Source: Aquilaria yunnanensis (lineage: Eukaryota; Streptophyta; Magnoliopsida; Malvales; Thymelaeaceae). From it: a stretch of DNA of 64,000 nucleotides. The stretch's first letter is position 1. The number at the start of each line of letters is the position of its first letter. Positions 22,427 to 34,935 of the stretch are shown piece after piece. The stretch is taken from NCBI GenBank assembly GCA_039654915.1, contig CM077600.1, positions 45,554,492 to 45,618,491 of the forward strand, given 5' to 3'. Position numbers and translations under genes: made by a program. Below the pieces are notes generated by a model. It was not told the DNA's origin, made no database searches, and was given only the letters and a program-made list of their open reading frames with translations.

Positions 22427-24600
22427 GACATAGTACATTTCCACTTTGAATTTTGCACGTCCAAATTTTACTTTGCTCGGCTTGACTTTGTTCCAATACT
22501 TCCATGATGCTTTCCAACCTACAAAAAGATGAAATGAAGTAAGAAACATTGAGAAATATGGTTTGAGATGGTAAAAATTGCAAGTCAAAATTGACAAAAA
22601 GTCAAGTAGTTTGACCAATTGGTTGTGCACTTAACAATAATTATCATGTATGTACCCCACTTTTATATTGACTATTTATTTTTTATAAATATTTTCTCAC
22701 TTTTTTCACATAAAATGTGCGGACATTAAGGATTTATAAATTTAGAGATCTTTTTACTGGATGAATTTTTACCTAATTAGATTTAATTTTCAAACAATTT
22801 CCTAAATTATTATTTTTTGTAGTAATATTTTTTTGATTTAGACTTAATAGTCCACCTCATCTTTATGTGGATAAACCCCTAATAATGGGGTATTTATTTT
22901 ACTCAAGAAAAAGTAAAGGTGGAGAAAATGAAAAAGATGATTTTTTAACTTTTTAGTAGATTATTAAAAATAGTCACTTTACAAATAAGTAAAATATAAA
23001 TTACTAGATAATGATCTTGAATTCTTTAAATTATTGTAAATTAGCATTTTTAATTATCATTGTTAATAATCTAATTATTTAATTATTGTAGTTAGCAATT
23101 TAGTAAAATTTGTTAATCCCTGATCTTGGTGCAAAAATAAAAAAATCTAAACATAAACGTCATTTTGCTAAAAGGCTGACCTGCCAAGGGACTAGATCAC
23201 TATATTTCTTAAAATTGAGGAATTAAATCACACTAAGTCATACACTTAAAAGTTAACCAACTTAAGTTGGCAAAGTTAATAGATCAATTGTGCATTTTGG
23301 CCCCAAATTTTATTCAATAAAAGCAAGAGCCTAATAACTCATTTTAATGATGAAAAAGTATTATTTTTTAACCTTGTAAAGTTCATTTCGTCAAAATGAA
23401 AGAAGAAAACGGGTATTTGATGTTTTCTTTTTATCAAAAAATTTCTATACTAGGTTAGAAAACTTGAATTTTTTTAACCATAAATTATGTCATTATCTTA
23501 CACTTCTATTAAAACTATCTGAAGTAGGAAGATGAAGAGTATTATATTGTATACTAAAACTTGTTTTTGGGTTACTGTTCATTTGAGCAGTAAAAACAGT
23601 ATCTTTATAGTTTTACCCTTGGTAGCTTTGGTGCCGCCGCTTTTTATTTTTCTGCTTTTTCCGGTTTTGTAGAAACCAATGATTTAGGGAATGAAGACAT
23701 ATTTTTCCAACTTGTTGCAAGTCTCCGTTTCCATTTGTTTTTTTTTTTCACTTCCAAGGGAATGTTCAAATCCCCCCTTTGGTCCCTCAATATAACAATT
23801 TTACTATAGTGGTCTCCAACTTTTGCAACCGGTTGGAAAATTTAGGAAAAAAATTTGGGTGGTTTATTTAAATTTAAAATAATAAAGCCTTAAATAAAAA
23901 TGAGAGACATGCTTTTATTAACCATATTAAATATCAAAAAAATTTTATTCTACATGATTTTATTCAAAGGTTTAAAAATTTTCTTCTCCATGATTTTATT
24001 CAAAAATTTTATTAGATAGGTCAGATTCAAATTTTTTGGTTACTGCACGAGTGCTTTATATGGGGTTTGATTCAAAGTTTTGATTAGTTAAAATAGTGCA
24101 TGATTTGCATTACATATAGGTTATTGATTGTTAAAAGGTTTTATTTTATCATTGATTTATTAGTGAGTAAAAATCTGGAAAAACTTATGCATATATATTA
24201 TGTAATGTTATCCTACGTTATAAATACTGTAGCTTTTTTTTTTTTTTATGGTTCCATTTGAATTGGTTATTGAAACTACTTTGACACTTTTCGTCTGTTA
24301 TCTTTAATGCTCTTTTGACAATATGTAAACACATATTTATTTAACTATTCAATGTATATATTATCTATCTATTATAGACCAATGGAACATTTATTATTTC
24401 TTATCAACTATAATGCATCGCCGCAACGTGCTGGCTTTCCCAATCTCATTATGAATAAGGACGATCTAAGAGTTTCGTCAGCCCTTTTCATCCTATCATA
24501 AATATGTACAGTTAACTAAATTTCAACTTTTGATGAGCAATTTGGTACTTAAATTTGTTAAATTTTCACGTTTTATAAAATAGAAGAGTACTTTTTATTC
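22427..24600. other. Intergenic DNA upstream of the fasciclin gene
   Basis: AT-rich. At about 23,285-23,306 is a Mutator-like right end (AATTGTGCATTTTGGCCCC) similar to that of 14,829-15,771, but no partner was found, so it is a decayed remnant. Otherwise nothing recognised. Confidence 0.5.
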
Positions 24601-25030
24601 CTTCTACAGATCATACATTTCATGCAGATAGGAGAATGTTGCTTGGAAGGAAGGAGAAAAAGAACCGAAAAAAGAAGTGGAGCTTAAAAATGAAGTCAAA
24701 ACCTGCCGAACCAAAACCATCAACGTCAACGTGTCGCATGTTCACAACGCAGCACCTAACGGCGCGGCTGCAAAGCCGAGCGGCTCTATGAGCGGACAGG
24801 CAAGTGACAGACCTCCGTGTGGTCCCCAGAGCCAGCCTGTCCAAAACTTTCCCTCTTCTTATGTTGGTGTCTCTCTATTATTATTGTCCCACACTTTCTC
24901 GCTCTTCTTTTTCCCCAGACAGCTCCCTACCCATTTCACTTCCGCCACAAAACCCACCGCCGGCATCGCAAACCCACCGGGAAAAAATCTCCCCTCATCC
25001 GTATTGGGTCTCTGTTTTCGTTCGAGCGCC

Positions 25031-27641
25031 ATGGATTCTCATATCTATGGTGTCTCCTTTCTGGCCATTTTCTTGCTTCTCTCTTCGTTTTCTTTCTCCC
25101 TTGCCACATCGCCCAGAAACCCATCTCACAAATCATCTTCCTCGGGTCAAATCAACTCCAACTCCGTCCTCGTTGCGCTTCTCGACTCGCATTACACCGA
25201 ATTGGCTGAGCTTGTTGAGAAGGCTCTGCTTCTTCAGACCCTCGAGGACGCCGTCGGCAAGCACAACATAACCATCTTCGCGCCGCGAAATGAGGCACTG
25301 GAGCGGGAGCTCGACCCGGAGTTCAAGCGCTTCTTGCTCGAGCCTGGGAACCTCAAGTCGCTCCAGACTCTATTGATGTTCCACATTATTCCCAATCGGG
25401 TCGGATCCCAAAAATGGCCCAATGAGAAATCCGGACCCGTCAAGCACCATACGCTGTGGGAAGACCACATCCACCTGGCCTGCAAGAGCTCCGGAAAGAA
25501 AACTGTGGACTCGTCCGAGATAATCCGACCCGACGACGTGATCCGACCCGACGGTCTAATTCACGGAATCAGTCGGCTGCTGGTTCCCCAGTCTGTCCAG
25601 GAAGAGTTCAACCGGAGGCGTAACCTCAGGGATATATCCGCGGTATTTCCGGAGGGCGCCCCGGAGGTTGATCCGCGGACCCACCGCCTGAAGAAACCCG
25701 CCGCGCCGGTACCGGCAGGGGCACCGCCGGTGCTTCCCATTTACGACGCGATGGCGCCTGGCCCCTCTCTGGCCCCTGCTCCCGCACCTGGCCCTGGCGG
25801 CCCGCATCACCACTTTGACGGCGAGAGTCAGGTCAAGGATTTCATCCACACACTACTGCATTACGGCGGCTACAACGAAATGGCGGACATTCTTGTCAAC
25901 CTCACCTCACTAGCCACTGAAATGGGCAGATTGGTCTCGGAAGGGTACGTTCTGACGGTCCTGGCTCCGAATGATGAGTCGATGGCGAAGCTGACGACGG
26001 ACCAGTTGAGTGAGCCGGGGGCGCCCGAACAGATTATTTACTACCACATTATTCCGGAGTATCAGACGGAAGAGAGCATGTACAATGCTGTGAGGAGGTT
26101 TGGGAAAGTGAGTTACGACACGCTGAGGCTGCCACACAAGGTTGTGGCGCAGGAGGCTGATGGGTCTGTGAAATTCGGGCACGGCGAGAATTCTGCATAT
26201 CTGTTCGACCCGGATATTTACACGGACGGCCGGATTTCGGTTCAGGGGATTGATAGGGTTTTGTTCCCGGAGGAGGAAACTCAGACGGTGAAGAAGCCAA
26301 CAGCTGTTAAGGTCGCCACCAAGCCCAGGAGAGGTATGTTCTGTCGATCAACAACGATGATTGCCCAAGTTATTTATTTATTTATTGGGGTTACTTGCAA
26401 TGTGAATCAATTAGTAGGGTTCGCTAGTTCTGCATTGCTTGCTGATTCTGCTGTGTGCAATCAACATTTGTGAGTAGGGACTTGAAAGTAGGTGAGGTGA
26501 GTTTGGTATTGGCCTTCATCTTAATAAAAGTTGGGGAGCTTAACTGAGCGGATTGGATTAGTGAGACTTGGGAAAATGAATGGAAAAGTTTGGTTAGCAA
26601 TTAGCGCATAAGAACTTTCAGTTAAGTCAAGGGAACTTCTAACATTTATTTTGGGAGTGGTATGTGGAGCCTTTTGGTTAGAAATATAAATTGCGTGCTT
26701 CTAGTTATTGTCATTTGAACTGTGTATGGTTAAGTAATTGGTTACGTAGGACTTGTTTGGTCTCAGATGTACGAGTGTAATTTTATCAGGCATTGGTGGC
26801 CATGATTTTGGGTGCTACACACACATCTTCTGCTACTGTCTGTTTGAAGAATCACCGTTGGTAGAAAATGTTTTGTAGGCCACCGTTAATTAATTACCAT
26901 CTTAGAGTTAGTGCCGATTATATAAGATTGCTAAATGAATCCTACATGAGGAAAATGAGGTGAGATCAACATCGGCATGAGTTGGTAAAACCTAATGGAG
27001 TAGAAGGAAAGTAATTTACTCTCATCTGTTGTAGATGAAGCCAAGCCATGGTGGAAGAAAGAAGGCTCTTTACCTAATCTCCATTTGGTCTTTTTCCAAA
27101 GGCCCATGCCCTTCGTCACAGGACACATGTGAATGATCAAAGCAACCGACGGAAGGTGGAAAACGAAGGAAGGAAAAAAAATTAAAAAAAAAAAAAAATC
27201 CAGAGAAGCCAAGCTGTTAGCCACATTCTTATACCCCACCTTAACTTTAATGCCAACAACAGCCTGCCTATTATTAATTCCCCTGCCTAATGACAAAGTT
27301 TCTCTGCTATGCAGCTTATTCGTTAGTAATTTGGGAGCACTTGTGTAGCTGGCTTGATTTGTTTCCTTTCTTTATTTCTCCTCCTTCCCCATATTCATAT
27401 GTCAGCTGGCCTTAATTATTATATAGTATCAGTCATACCTTCTCTTAATTGTTTGGATTCTTGGCATCATCATATTATATACTAAAAAATTGTGCATGTG
27501 ATTGTGATATATTACCATCAGTTGACTTAACTTTAATTATTATATTGTAATTGTTTGGAAATGACAGGTAAGTTGATGGAAGTAGCTTGTAGGATGCTTG
27601 GAGTGATTGGGCAAGATTCACACTTTGGTACATGTCAATAA
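25031..27641 (+). CDS. FLA17: Fasciclin-like arabinogalactan protein, FLA15-18 group
   Basis: Extracellular adhesion-type glycoprotein of the plant cell wall/plasma membrane. The coding sequence joins 25,031-26,333 and 27,568-27,641 across a GT..AG phase-1 intron, giving 458 residues. Residues 1-25 form a signal peptide (hydrophobic FLAIFLLLSSFSFSLA). FAS1 domain 1 is about residues 40-190, with TIFAPRNEAL and LMFHIIPNRV. Residues 241-258 are an AGP-like Pro/Ala linker (PGPSLAPAPAPGPGG). FAS1 domain 2 is about 265-425, with LTVLAPNDESM and IIYYHIIPEY. The C-terminus RRGKLMEVACRMLG matches my recollection of Arabidopsis FLA17/18, and there is no hydrophobic GPI-anchor tail, as usual for this subgroup. 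The reading frame stays open upstream to 24,677, but the ATG at 25,031 directly precedes the signal peptide and is chosen. A TATA-like TATAAAATAG lies at 24,574. The FLA17 versus FLA18 assignment is not certain. Confidence 0.95.
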
Positions 27642-28740
27642 ATTTATATATACCGAGTCTGAAGTGGAGAAGGGAAATTGAGAAGCATGTAAAGGAATAA
27701 TGAAAACAGGGGAATTCCTTTGAAGCTCATGGTTGAAGATGATTTTGGGGAGGGGGGGATGAATCTTTTGTTTTCCTATAAATACTGTAATTACAAATAT
27801 TGATTTTTTAATTATTTTGTGTATGCAATGCATGAACAGCCTTTGGAAATACCACCCTCTTGGAATTCGTCACGGGTTGTTTTATTCTTTTCTTGTTAGT
27901 GATGTTTTATGATGATAAAAAGAGTTTTTAGAGTGGAGACCTGACTTGAGATCTGGAATTGAACATAGCCAGATGGGGGATTGTCTCCGAGTGGAAAGTT
28001 GATGAAGTAAAAGCAAGTTTTGTGGTGGTAGTGGTTTATGTTGGTGATTCAGGCTGCCTTGCCTGCCGGCCTCAATGTAACTTTACAAAACTAATGAGGA
28101 GGCTTTCTGTTTTGAACACTTTAATCACTCTTGGCTTGGGTACTCCTTTTAAATGTAAAATAATACGATGTCTTTTACCCTAATCTTGAGTTCACCTTTA
28201 ATCATCGCGATGCTTTAAACAAGGATTTTATTGAAATACGAGTATTTAAAATAAGTCACTTCTTGTTTAAGTATCATTGTTATCGCCTCGTTGTCCAGAT
28301 ACAACTTACGACACTTTTTATATTTATTTGGTGCTTAAATGGAGGTCAGCCCCTCATTCTTTCACGTATCAACGAGTCCCGTCTGGCGGCAGCGTTCCAA
28401 GTAAATGCAATAACCCATCCTGGAAACAGATTTTGTAACTATTTTTAGAGTTTTGGATAATTTATTTAAGAATTAAAATAAAACTTTTGAAAGTAAAAAT
28501 TAAAAGCTAATGCTTAGATATAAATTTTTTAAAATTCTAATACTAATCACTCACTTTAATATCAAACAGGGCTGAAAGTTGCTATATGGCTGTACCTTGG
28601 CCCTGAGTTTAGCTTTAGCATTATAGAGCCATAAATCTAAATTACGCCCCAAGGTAGAAGTTCATTTAAAATTAAATTAGGGAAAAATCAAGCAAAAGAG
28701 GAACTGACCGTTTCAACAAAAAGAACAGAGAGCATGGAAG
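27642..28740. other. 3' flank of the fasciclin gene and intergenic DNA
   Basis: The first few hundred bases are probably the 3' UTR. No further gene recognised. Confidence 0.5.
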
Positions 28741-28746
28741 AAAATA

Positions 28747-28965
28747 CTCACTTTGTTCAAAAATTTTTGCTCAATTTGACTTGAATTTATTTATATTATT
28801 GTTTGTTAAAAAAAATTAATATATATATATAAACTATATGTATTGATTTATCATTTATATATATATATATATTTTTATTTATATATTAAAATATTTAAAA
28901 TAAAAAATTATAAATTAATTTTAAAAAATAAATGGAGCAAAAATTTTAGAACAGATAAAGTAGAG
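28747..28965. mobile_element. Stowaway-like MITE
   Basis: The ends CTCACTTTGTTCAAAAATTT and, from the right in reverse complement, CTACTTTATCTGTTCTAAAA resemble the CTCCCTCCGTCCC-type ends of Stowaway elements. The core contains (TA)n microsatellites (28,819-28,870). The TA target duplication is plausible but not clear. Confidence 0.5.
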
Positions 28966-29104
28966 GCTTGCAAATTGAACCCGGTAGAAAATGACACATG
29001 GTCCATCAAAAGATAATAAAAGAAAAGATAGACCACACCTTGTCACATGTAGCCTAGGCATGAATATTTGATATAAAAAAATATTGAAATAAAAACATGG
29101 TGCA

Positions 29105-29370
29105 GGTTTTGTCAAACTCAATATGGATGCCACTCTCTTTCGATCATATGCTTTCAACAAGATTGGAATTGTAGCTCGTGACCATGATGGTAACGATCTA
29201 CTACTTATGTTTCAAGAATCACCCTTTGTTTGTATTTGATCGTAGGAATAGAATGTGTAATTTAGTTACTCATCGTCTTGCTCATGCTTCTTGTTTGCTG
29301 GCAAGACAAGTTTATTAGGTCAATCCTTCACCGGATTGGTTCAGAGTTGTACCCCATTCCGATATTGCTT
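29105..29370 (+). pseudogene. LINE-type RNase H (RVT_3) remnant
   Basis: Two pieces of the RNase H-like domain found at the end of plant LINE ORF2 proteins. The first reads AGFVKLNMDATLFRSYAFNK then IGIVARDHDGND, matching the usual VKLNxDA...GxGxVxRDxxG start. The second, after a deletion, reads FDRRNRMCNLVTHRLAHAS then LLARQVY, a stop, and VNPSPDWFRVVPHSDIA, matching the domain end (R..N..AH.LA..A). The middle of the domain is missing and a stop interrupts it, so it is dead. Confidence 0.75.
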
Positions 29371-29479
29371 AATTCAAGCCATGCGCACAATTTTTGGAAA
29401 AAAACATGGTTTATTTATAAAGGGATATTTTCAAGTAATTATTCAGTAATTTATGTATTGTTTATATTTTAATAAATTA

Positions 29480-30122
29480 TCCCAAGTAGTTTTTACATGT
29501 AATTACAAAATGTTACAGTTTTTCCTTAAAGCTAATTCATCAAACATTAAAAATATTAAAAAGCTAAAATCTAATGCTAACAGTCAAAGTTAAACTCTTA
29601 TATCATTACCAAAATTCTTATTTTTCATGACCACCGCTCGAATCTGTGGGGAGGCTTTATGGGATTTCCTTTTCTCTTTTTTTTTTTTTCACTTTTACGT
29701 TACACGAGCTCAAGTTGAGTTCTAACTTCTATACAAATATTAATTATCCGCAGACCAAATGGGTAATTTAGTAATAACAATAACAGGCCTTATAAAGTCA
29801 CAAAGGTGAGAGGGCAATTTTCAGGAGTTGGTAGAACAGACGCACAAAAACAAGAGGTCTAGATTCTAGAATAAGGCTGGGAGTGGTGGTGGTGTGATGC
29901 GTTGCCTTTTTGTGTTTCTTTGGTGTAGTTGGGCCTCATGATATCGTGAACTGGCATCCTATTACTGTTCCTGCTGCCTCACACTTGCCTTGGTTAAAAG
30001 CTTCTCCTGACCTAAATTATTTGTTTCCTTCATCTTTATCTTTCCTTCTCAGGTCAGGCTGCCACCAACCAGTAAAATTGACAAACCAACAATAAGGTCA
30101 AATGGAAATGGGGCATGCATGC
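29480..30122. other. Intergenic DNA, nothing recognised
   Basis: No family match or terminal repeat found. Confidence 0.5.
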
Positions 30123-30130
30123 TTGATGGT

Positions 30131-31561
30131 TAGAGATAACGATTAAATGGGTCAGGTCAGGTCATTCAAGTTTAGATCTAATTAGGTTGGCATAAATTTG
30201 GGTCCAGGTTAGGTTCAGGTTGGGTAATTTAGGTTCAAGTTAAGTTGAGCCAGATTTATCTAGATTCGGGTTCACTATATGTCGGGTTAATTTTAGGCTT
30301 GGATAAATTCAGGTCAGGTTTTGAGTTAGATTTGGATTATCCTTGTGTTCGCTTGGGTTACTGGTATATAGGTCAAAATGATTGAATCGATACATTTTTT
30401 TTTAATTTTTGTTAAAATTTAAATCAAAGAATTCAATTTTTTTTGTGTGATTTAATTTAAATTAATTTTTATTTTTTTAGTATATTTAATAAAAAAATTC
30501 TTCATTATAGTTTAGTACATATTTAGGTAATTTAACATTATTTGTAATATTTGATTATTTTTCTAGACCCATATCCTTCAATTATCACTATACAAATTAT
30601 TTAGATCATTACCTAGTTATCACCTAGATATACAGTATGACAAATTTGTTATGCTTCTTTTCTGATGAATTTTTTTTGAATTTACCACGAAATGCAACTC
30701 AAGTTCACTATTAGCGACTAAACTATAAAATTTGAAACATTTTGGTTGAAAGTACAAATATTTTAAAATTTTAGGGACCCATGTTGTAATTATTAGGAGT
30801 GACTTAAATGAAATTTTTTAAAAATTTAAGTACCTTATTACACTATGCTTAAAAATTTAGGGATGAATGTTGTAATTTTGACAATTGACTATCAAGATTA
30901 TTAAACTTACTAAATATAAAATTTATTTGTTTTTGGAAGAATTTGAATATGGGACTTACTAAATATATAAGTCCCCTCCCTAAACATGGGATTTACAAAA
31001 TATAAAAATCCTAAAAAAATGAAAGTTACTAAATATGAAAATCCTCTATCAAAATATAAGAATTACTAAATATAAAAGTCCGAAAAAATGAAACTACTGA
31101 ATATGGAAGTCCCCTCCTCAAATATGTGACTTACTAAATATAAAAGTATCAAAAAATAAAAGTTACTAATTGTGGAAGTTACCTTTCCTAAATATGAGAT
31201 ATACCGAATATGAAAGTCTCAAAAAATTAAACTTGCTAAACATGAAAGCTTTCATATTTAGAACTTACTAAATATGAAAGATAATGGAAGATGAAAGTTA
31301 AAGTTTAGGATAAGGGTTAAATTCGGGTCTTGTTGGGTTTTGTCATAAGGTCATCTCGGGTTTAGGTCAGGTTAGTCTTGAATTTTGGTTATTTCAGGTT
31401 CGAGTATTTTGGGTTTAAGTCATTTGGGTTCAAGTTTTCCTTCGATCAGGTTCATGTTCAGATTAGATTGGGCACAATCGGATTCAGATTGTTAAATTTT
31501 TTTGTCAAATCAAGTTAGGTTAGGCTTGATTATTGAATCATATAAGATTTTATCACCCCTA
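30131..31561. mobile_element. hAT-like element, 1431 bp, with internal tandem repeats
   Basis: The left end is TAGAGATAACGATTAAA and the right end, in reverse complement, is TAGGGGTGATAAAATCTT. Both sub-ends are rich in GGTCAGGTT/GGGTTAGG phrases like the other hAT-like elements here. The 8-bp flanks ttgatggt and ttcatagt agree at 6 of 8. No transposase ORF. Confidence 0.65.
30940..31285. repeat. Degenerate tandem repeats built on ACTTACTAAATATGAAAG
   Basis: Variants of TTACTAAATATGAAAGTC recur roughly every 25-50 bp, about ten times. They form the core of the hAT-like element. Confidence 0.8.
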
Positions 31562-31569
31562 TTCATAGT

Positions 31570-32258
31570 CTCACCCTGGATTCATTCTAATTTGTTTGGT
31601 CAGACAATGAAACAACGTTGGTGCTATACAAACTTTTGAAATGGTTGTAACTTGGCACTTGCCATGCTAGGTTTCTTACCTGTACCACTAAAAAGTAAAT
31701 TAGCTTACGGGCCAAAAGGTAAGATTTGTGATAGTTCAGGGGTTGAAAAGATGGTGATATAACATAAATGAGCCAAAAGACCCACCATTATATAAGAATA
31801 TTTAGTACTTTACACTACAATGATTTTATTGTTCAAGAAGTAAAATCTCTTTAATTATATAATGTTCTAAATATCAAAAAGAAAAAGGAGAAAAAATCAA
31901 ACCCTTGAATGGAAGTCATTGCACGTCTAACCCAAAGCCAGAGGGCTTGTTTTACCTGGGACTTTTGTTCTTATGACCATTCCTTGAGTCCTGCACACAC
32001 ACAAAAGTGCTAGGTAGCAGTAGTGAACACTGGTTAATTTTTTTTTTTCTTTTGGTTTCGTAATCTGTCATGGACGATGGAGAATAATCCTTATGATATG
32101 GTTAGGTGTTAAAAAGGGATCTTTAATTACCAATAGAACGCTTCTCATTCCCGGTCCCAGAACTTACAACACTTAGAACCCTCAATATGTTACTTAAAGG
32201 GGCAACCCCTACTAACTTTTCATGAGCTAAAAGTTTGTACATAGAAGACCTATCTTTC
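31570..32258. other. Intergenic DNA, nothing recognised
   Basis: No gene or clear repeat identified. Confidence 0.5.
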
Positions 32259-32259
32259 A

Positions 32260-33140
32260 GGTTAACTGCATATGTTGCCCCAACCTTTTAATTATTGTAC
32301 CTTTTCTAACCCCAATTTTCTTTTAGTATAACGTGTCCCCAACCTCTCTAAATCATTAGGTTGGACAGAAAAATGCCACGCCAGTATAGGATGCCCCACC
32401 AGTAGCAGCGTCGGCAGCGCTTCCAGATTCGACGGCCAAATCAATGACGCCTCCCCCAGCACAAAAACGACCCCACTACAACAACGCCCGCACAGCTCAT
32501 GTATGTCGTCCAGTTCTAGAATCGGGCTGCAAATTGAGTTGTTCCCGAATGAAATTCTTTTGATCAGACAAGTCAATGCTGAAATCATCCCAAAATCGAT
32601 GCCGAATAAAGGCGATGGTGGTTGTGTTGAGGTCTGATTGGCAGCGGAATTTGTGGAGTTCGGCGATTAATTTGGAATCCGTCACCTTTTTTGCAATCTG
32701 GAATCCCGATTTGACTCAATTTTTTTTAAGGTAGGGATGGGATGGAGGATGGTGACTAGGGATAGAGGACGAAGGATGGTAGGAGGGTCAAGGATGGGGG
32801 CTCATGGCAAGAGAGTTGGGAGAGGGTTGGCCGAGAGGGGGGTTGAGATGGGAAGGGTGAATGGTCAATGGATTTTTAAGAGGAGTGTTTTGTTAAATTT
32901 CAAAGTTTTAAGAATTATTTGGTAAAGGGAAAAATTTTCAGGGGTAAAAGTTAGCATTTTCTCCTAAAATCATATATCAAGTGATATTTTCCATCCATCC
33001 TAATGAATTTCTTCCAAAAAGAGGTCAAAATGAAACATTTTGGAGGGGTTAGGTTAGGGACATACTATACTAAAAGTGAGGGTTGATATTAGAATAGATA
33101 CAATAGTTAAAGATTGGGGGTAACATGTGCAATTAATCCC
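32260..33140. mobile_element. Mutator-like element with GC-rich interior
   Basis: The left arm (GTTAACTGCATATGTTGCCC, TTTTAATTATTGTACCTTTT, TTTAGTATAACGTGTCCC) pairs with the right arm read in reverse (GATTAATTGCACATGTTACC, CTTTAACTATTGTATCTATT, TTTAGTATAGTATGTCCC), giving about 100-bp imperfect terminal repeats. The interior 32,380-32,900 is GC-rich with short ORFs I do not recognise. No clean target duplication. Another end of the same family lies alone at about 33,235-33,300. Confidence 0.6.
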
Positions 33141-33559
33141 TTATCTCTTTTTTTAAAAGATGGGCTTGGAGAAAGTATAGGACGTTGAGCCCAGAACCAT
33201 TGATTCATCTACACATATAAAACTTGATGTTAGGGATCCATTTTCAAAATGAAAGCTAGGGTTAAAACATGAACAATAACTAAAGGTTGGGGCAATGAGT
33301 GTAATTTACTTATTTTATCTACTTAATAATTATTTAAATAATATATGGATATTTTATGACCTTTTTCCTTATTCAACATATACAAAGAAAAGTTGATAAA
33401 AATATTTACTTTTACTTTAAAAAAAAAAAAGGCTACTTTTTATGCTCGTCCGTGATAGCACGAACGCCCAAAGAAAACGAAAAAAGCTTCTATAAGGAAA
33501 AATAAACAAAAAAAAAAGGCCCGGGGTGAAGGGGGCAGGAAATACTTTGTGACTTCTTC

Positions 33560-33765
33560 CTCCCTTCTAACCGAGATGCTCATACCTCGAACGCCATTGT
33601 TACGGATTGCAGGTCCCTCAGGGAAGGCATGCAGATGAGGAGACTCCGTCATCATCCCAAGGAAACAAATCAAGCGGCGGATAGCGTTGCCAAATATGGA
33701 GCTTCCATGACCTCCACTTTCACCAACTTTGACCACTGCATGCCCGGACTTCCTCTTAGGCATGA
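33560..33765 (+). pseudogene. LINE-type RNase H C-terminal remnant
   Basis: The plus frame reads AIVTDCRSLREGMQMRRLRH then HPKETNQAADSVAKYGASM and FTNFDHCMP. This is the end of the plant LINE RNase H-like domain, whose usual form is (I/L)xDCRxLL...HxxREANxxADxLAxxG. The preceding part of the domain is absent. Confidence 0.7.
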
Positions 33766-33989
33766 TTTCTTGCTGCTGATTGCCATCAAGCTTCTTGTCT
33801 TGCCCTTCCTAGTCCTAGTCGGCCTCCAACCCCCCTCCAGACTGTGTCATCAAATGTGTGCACAGGGGATCTTAAATCCTCCTTCATGATGTTCTTCTGT
33901 TGCCCTTCCTTTTGACAAGGGCGAAGACCCTTGCTCGCATCTGGTTTGTTCTTTCTGCCTTATTTCCACCGGCAGGGGGGACGAAAAAA

Positions 33990-34115
33990 GGACGGAGAGA
34001 GTGGGTGAAAAGAGCACGGCACATGGGCCTATAAATAGGGTTACGTCCTCCCCAAATCCTAAAACTGCGATTGGGGCCCAAACCCAAAGTCCATAATCCA
34101 TAAGTGGACCCGAGT
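33990..34115 (-). promoter_or_regulatory. Orphan promoter-like region, minus strand
   Basis: On the minus strand it has TTTGGGCCCCAA (a TGGGCC site II-like core), an ACGT core (GGACGTAACC), the TATA-like CCTATTTATAGG at about 34,030-34,041, then GGCCCATG and a C/T-rich leader-like stretch. A 67-codon ORF overlaps it, but no recognisable gene follows before the LINE remnant. Confidence 0.3.
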
Positions 34116-34935
34116 TCTTAGTATTCTCTAAAATTTTCAAAGAAATTGTCTCCTCGCTCCATTGGAATTTCTTTTTTTTTGGTTGGTGGATTCATGGACA
34201 TCGCTGGAGCCTGGAGAGGTGGAGGATGGCTCTTCTAATCCTGTGATTGTCTCTAGACCAGAGATCATGCACCTAATTCGTCATAGCTTTCGGTTAGGTT
34301 TGATGGCGCGCGTTAACTAGTTTTGATTTGGGGGTTGCCTTCCCACTTTCTCGGCCAGTTCATTGTTCCATTCTCTTATTTTCTCTACAGCTTTACTCAA
34401 CAACTAACTGAATTTGTTTAGTCTCCAAGTCTTTAACTTCTGTTAAAAAAATTTTGGACAACAAAACATCCAGCTAGCCCATAACTTCTTTTAAGTAGCA
34501 GTACATCACAAGCCAGTTTTGCTTTGGCTTCGCATTCGCAGCAGTTTTTGCCGCCTTCGTCAATGAAACAAAACAACTTCCATCTTCTGTTTCCCCACTG
34601 CAGGCTTCTACTACCAAACTGTTCGAGTTTATGCCATGTCCTAGTACATAGCATCTCCGATTGAGTAGAGTTGAAACAGAAAGATGGCTGTAAAGATTGA
34701 GCCGAGAATGGCTTTGAAAGAGAATCTTCCAATTCAAACCCTCCAATGGAATTACATCAAAACAACAATATCACATTTACCTGTAGAAGCAAATATACCT
34801 TATAACATGTATGGTAAGCCCCTCTTGGAGAGAATTCAATAAACCTGCAGCAACTCTATTCACAACAGCATCAAACCCAAAAATAAACTTGCCGGTAGAT
34901 ACAAAGTTTGGGCCCGCCCTACCCCTACACATGCT

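Noticed and set aside
24804..25271. 155-codon plus ORF overlapping the fasciclin gene
   Set aside because: Out of frame with the clear FLA protein; Ser/Pro-rich shadow.
33440..33763. 107-codon minus ORF beginning MPKRKSGHAVVKV
   Set aside because: The plus strand of the same bases encodes a recognisable LINE RNase H remnant, so the minus frame is probably a shadow.
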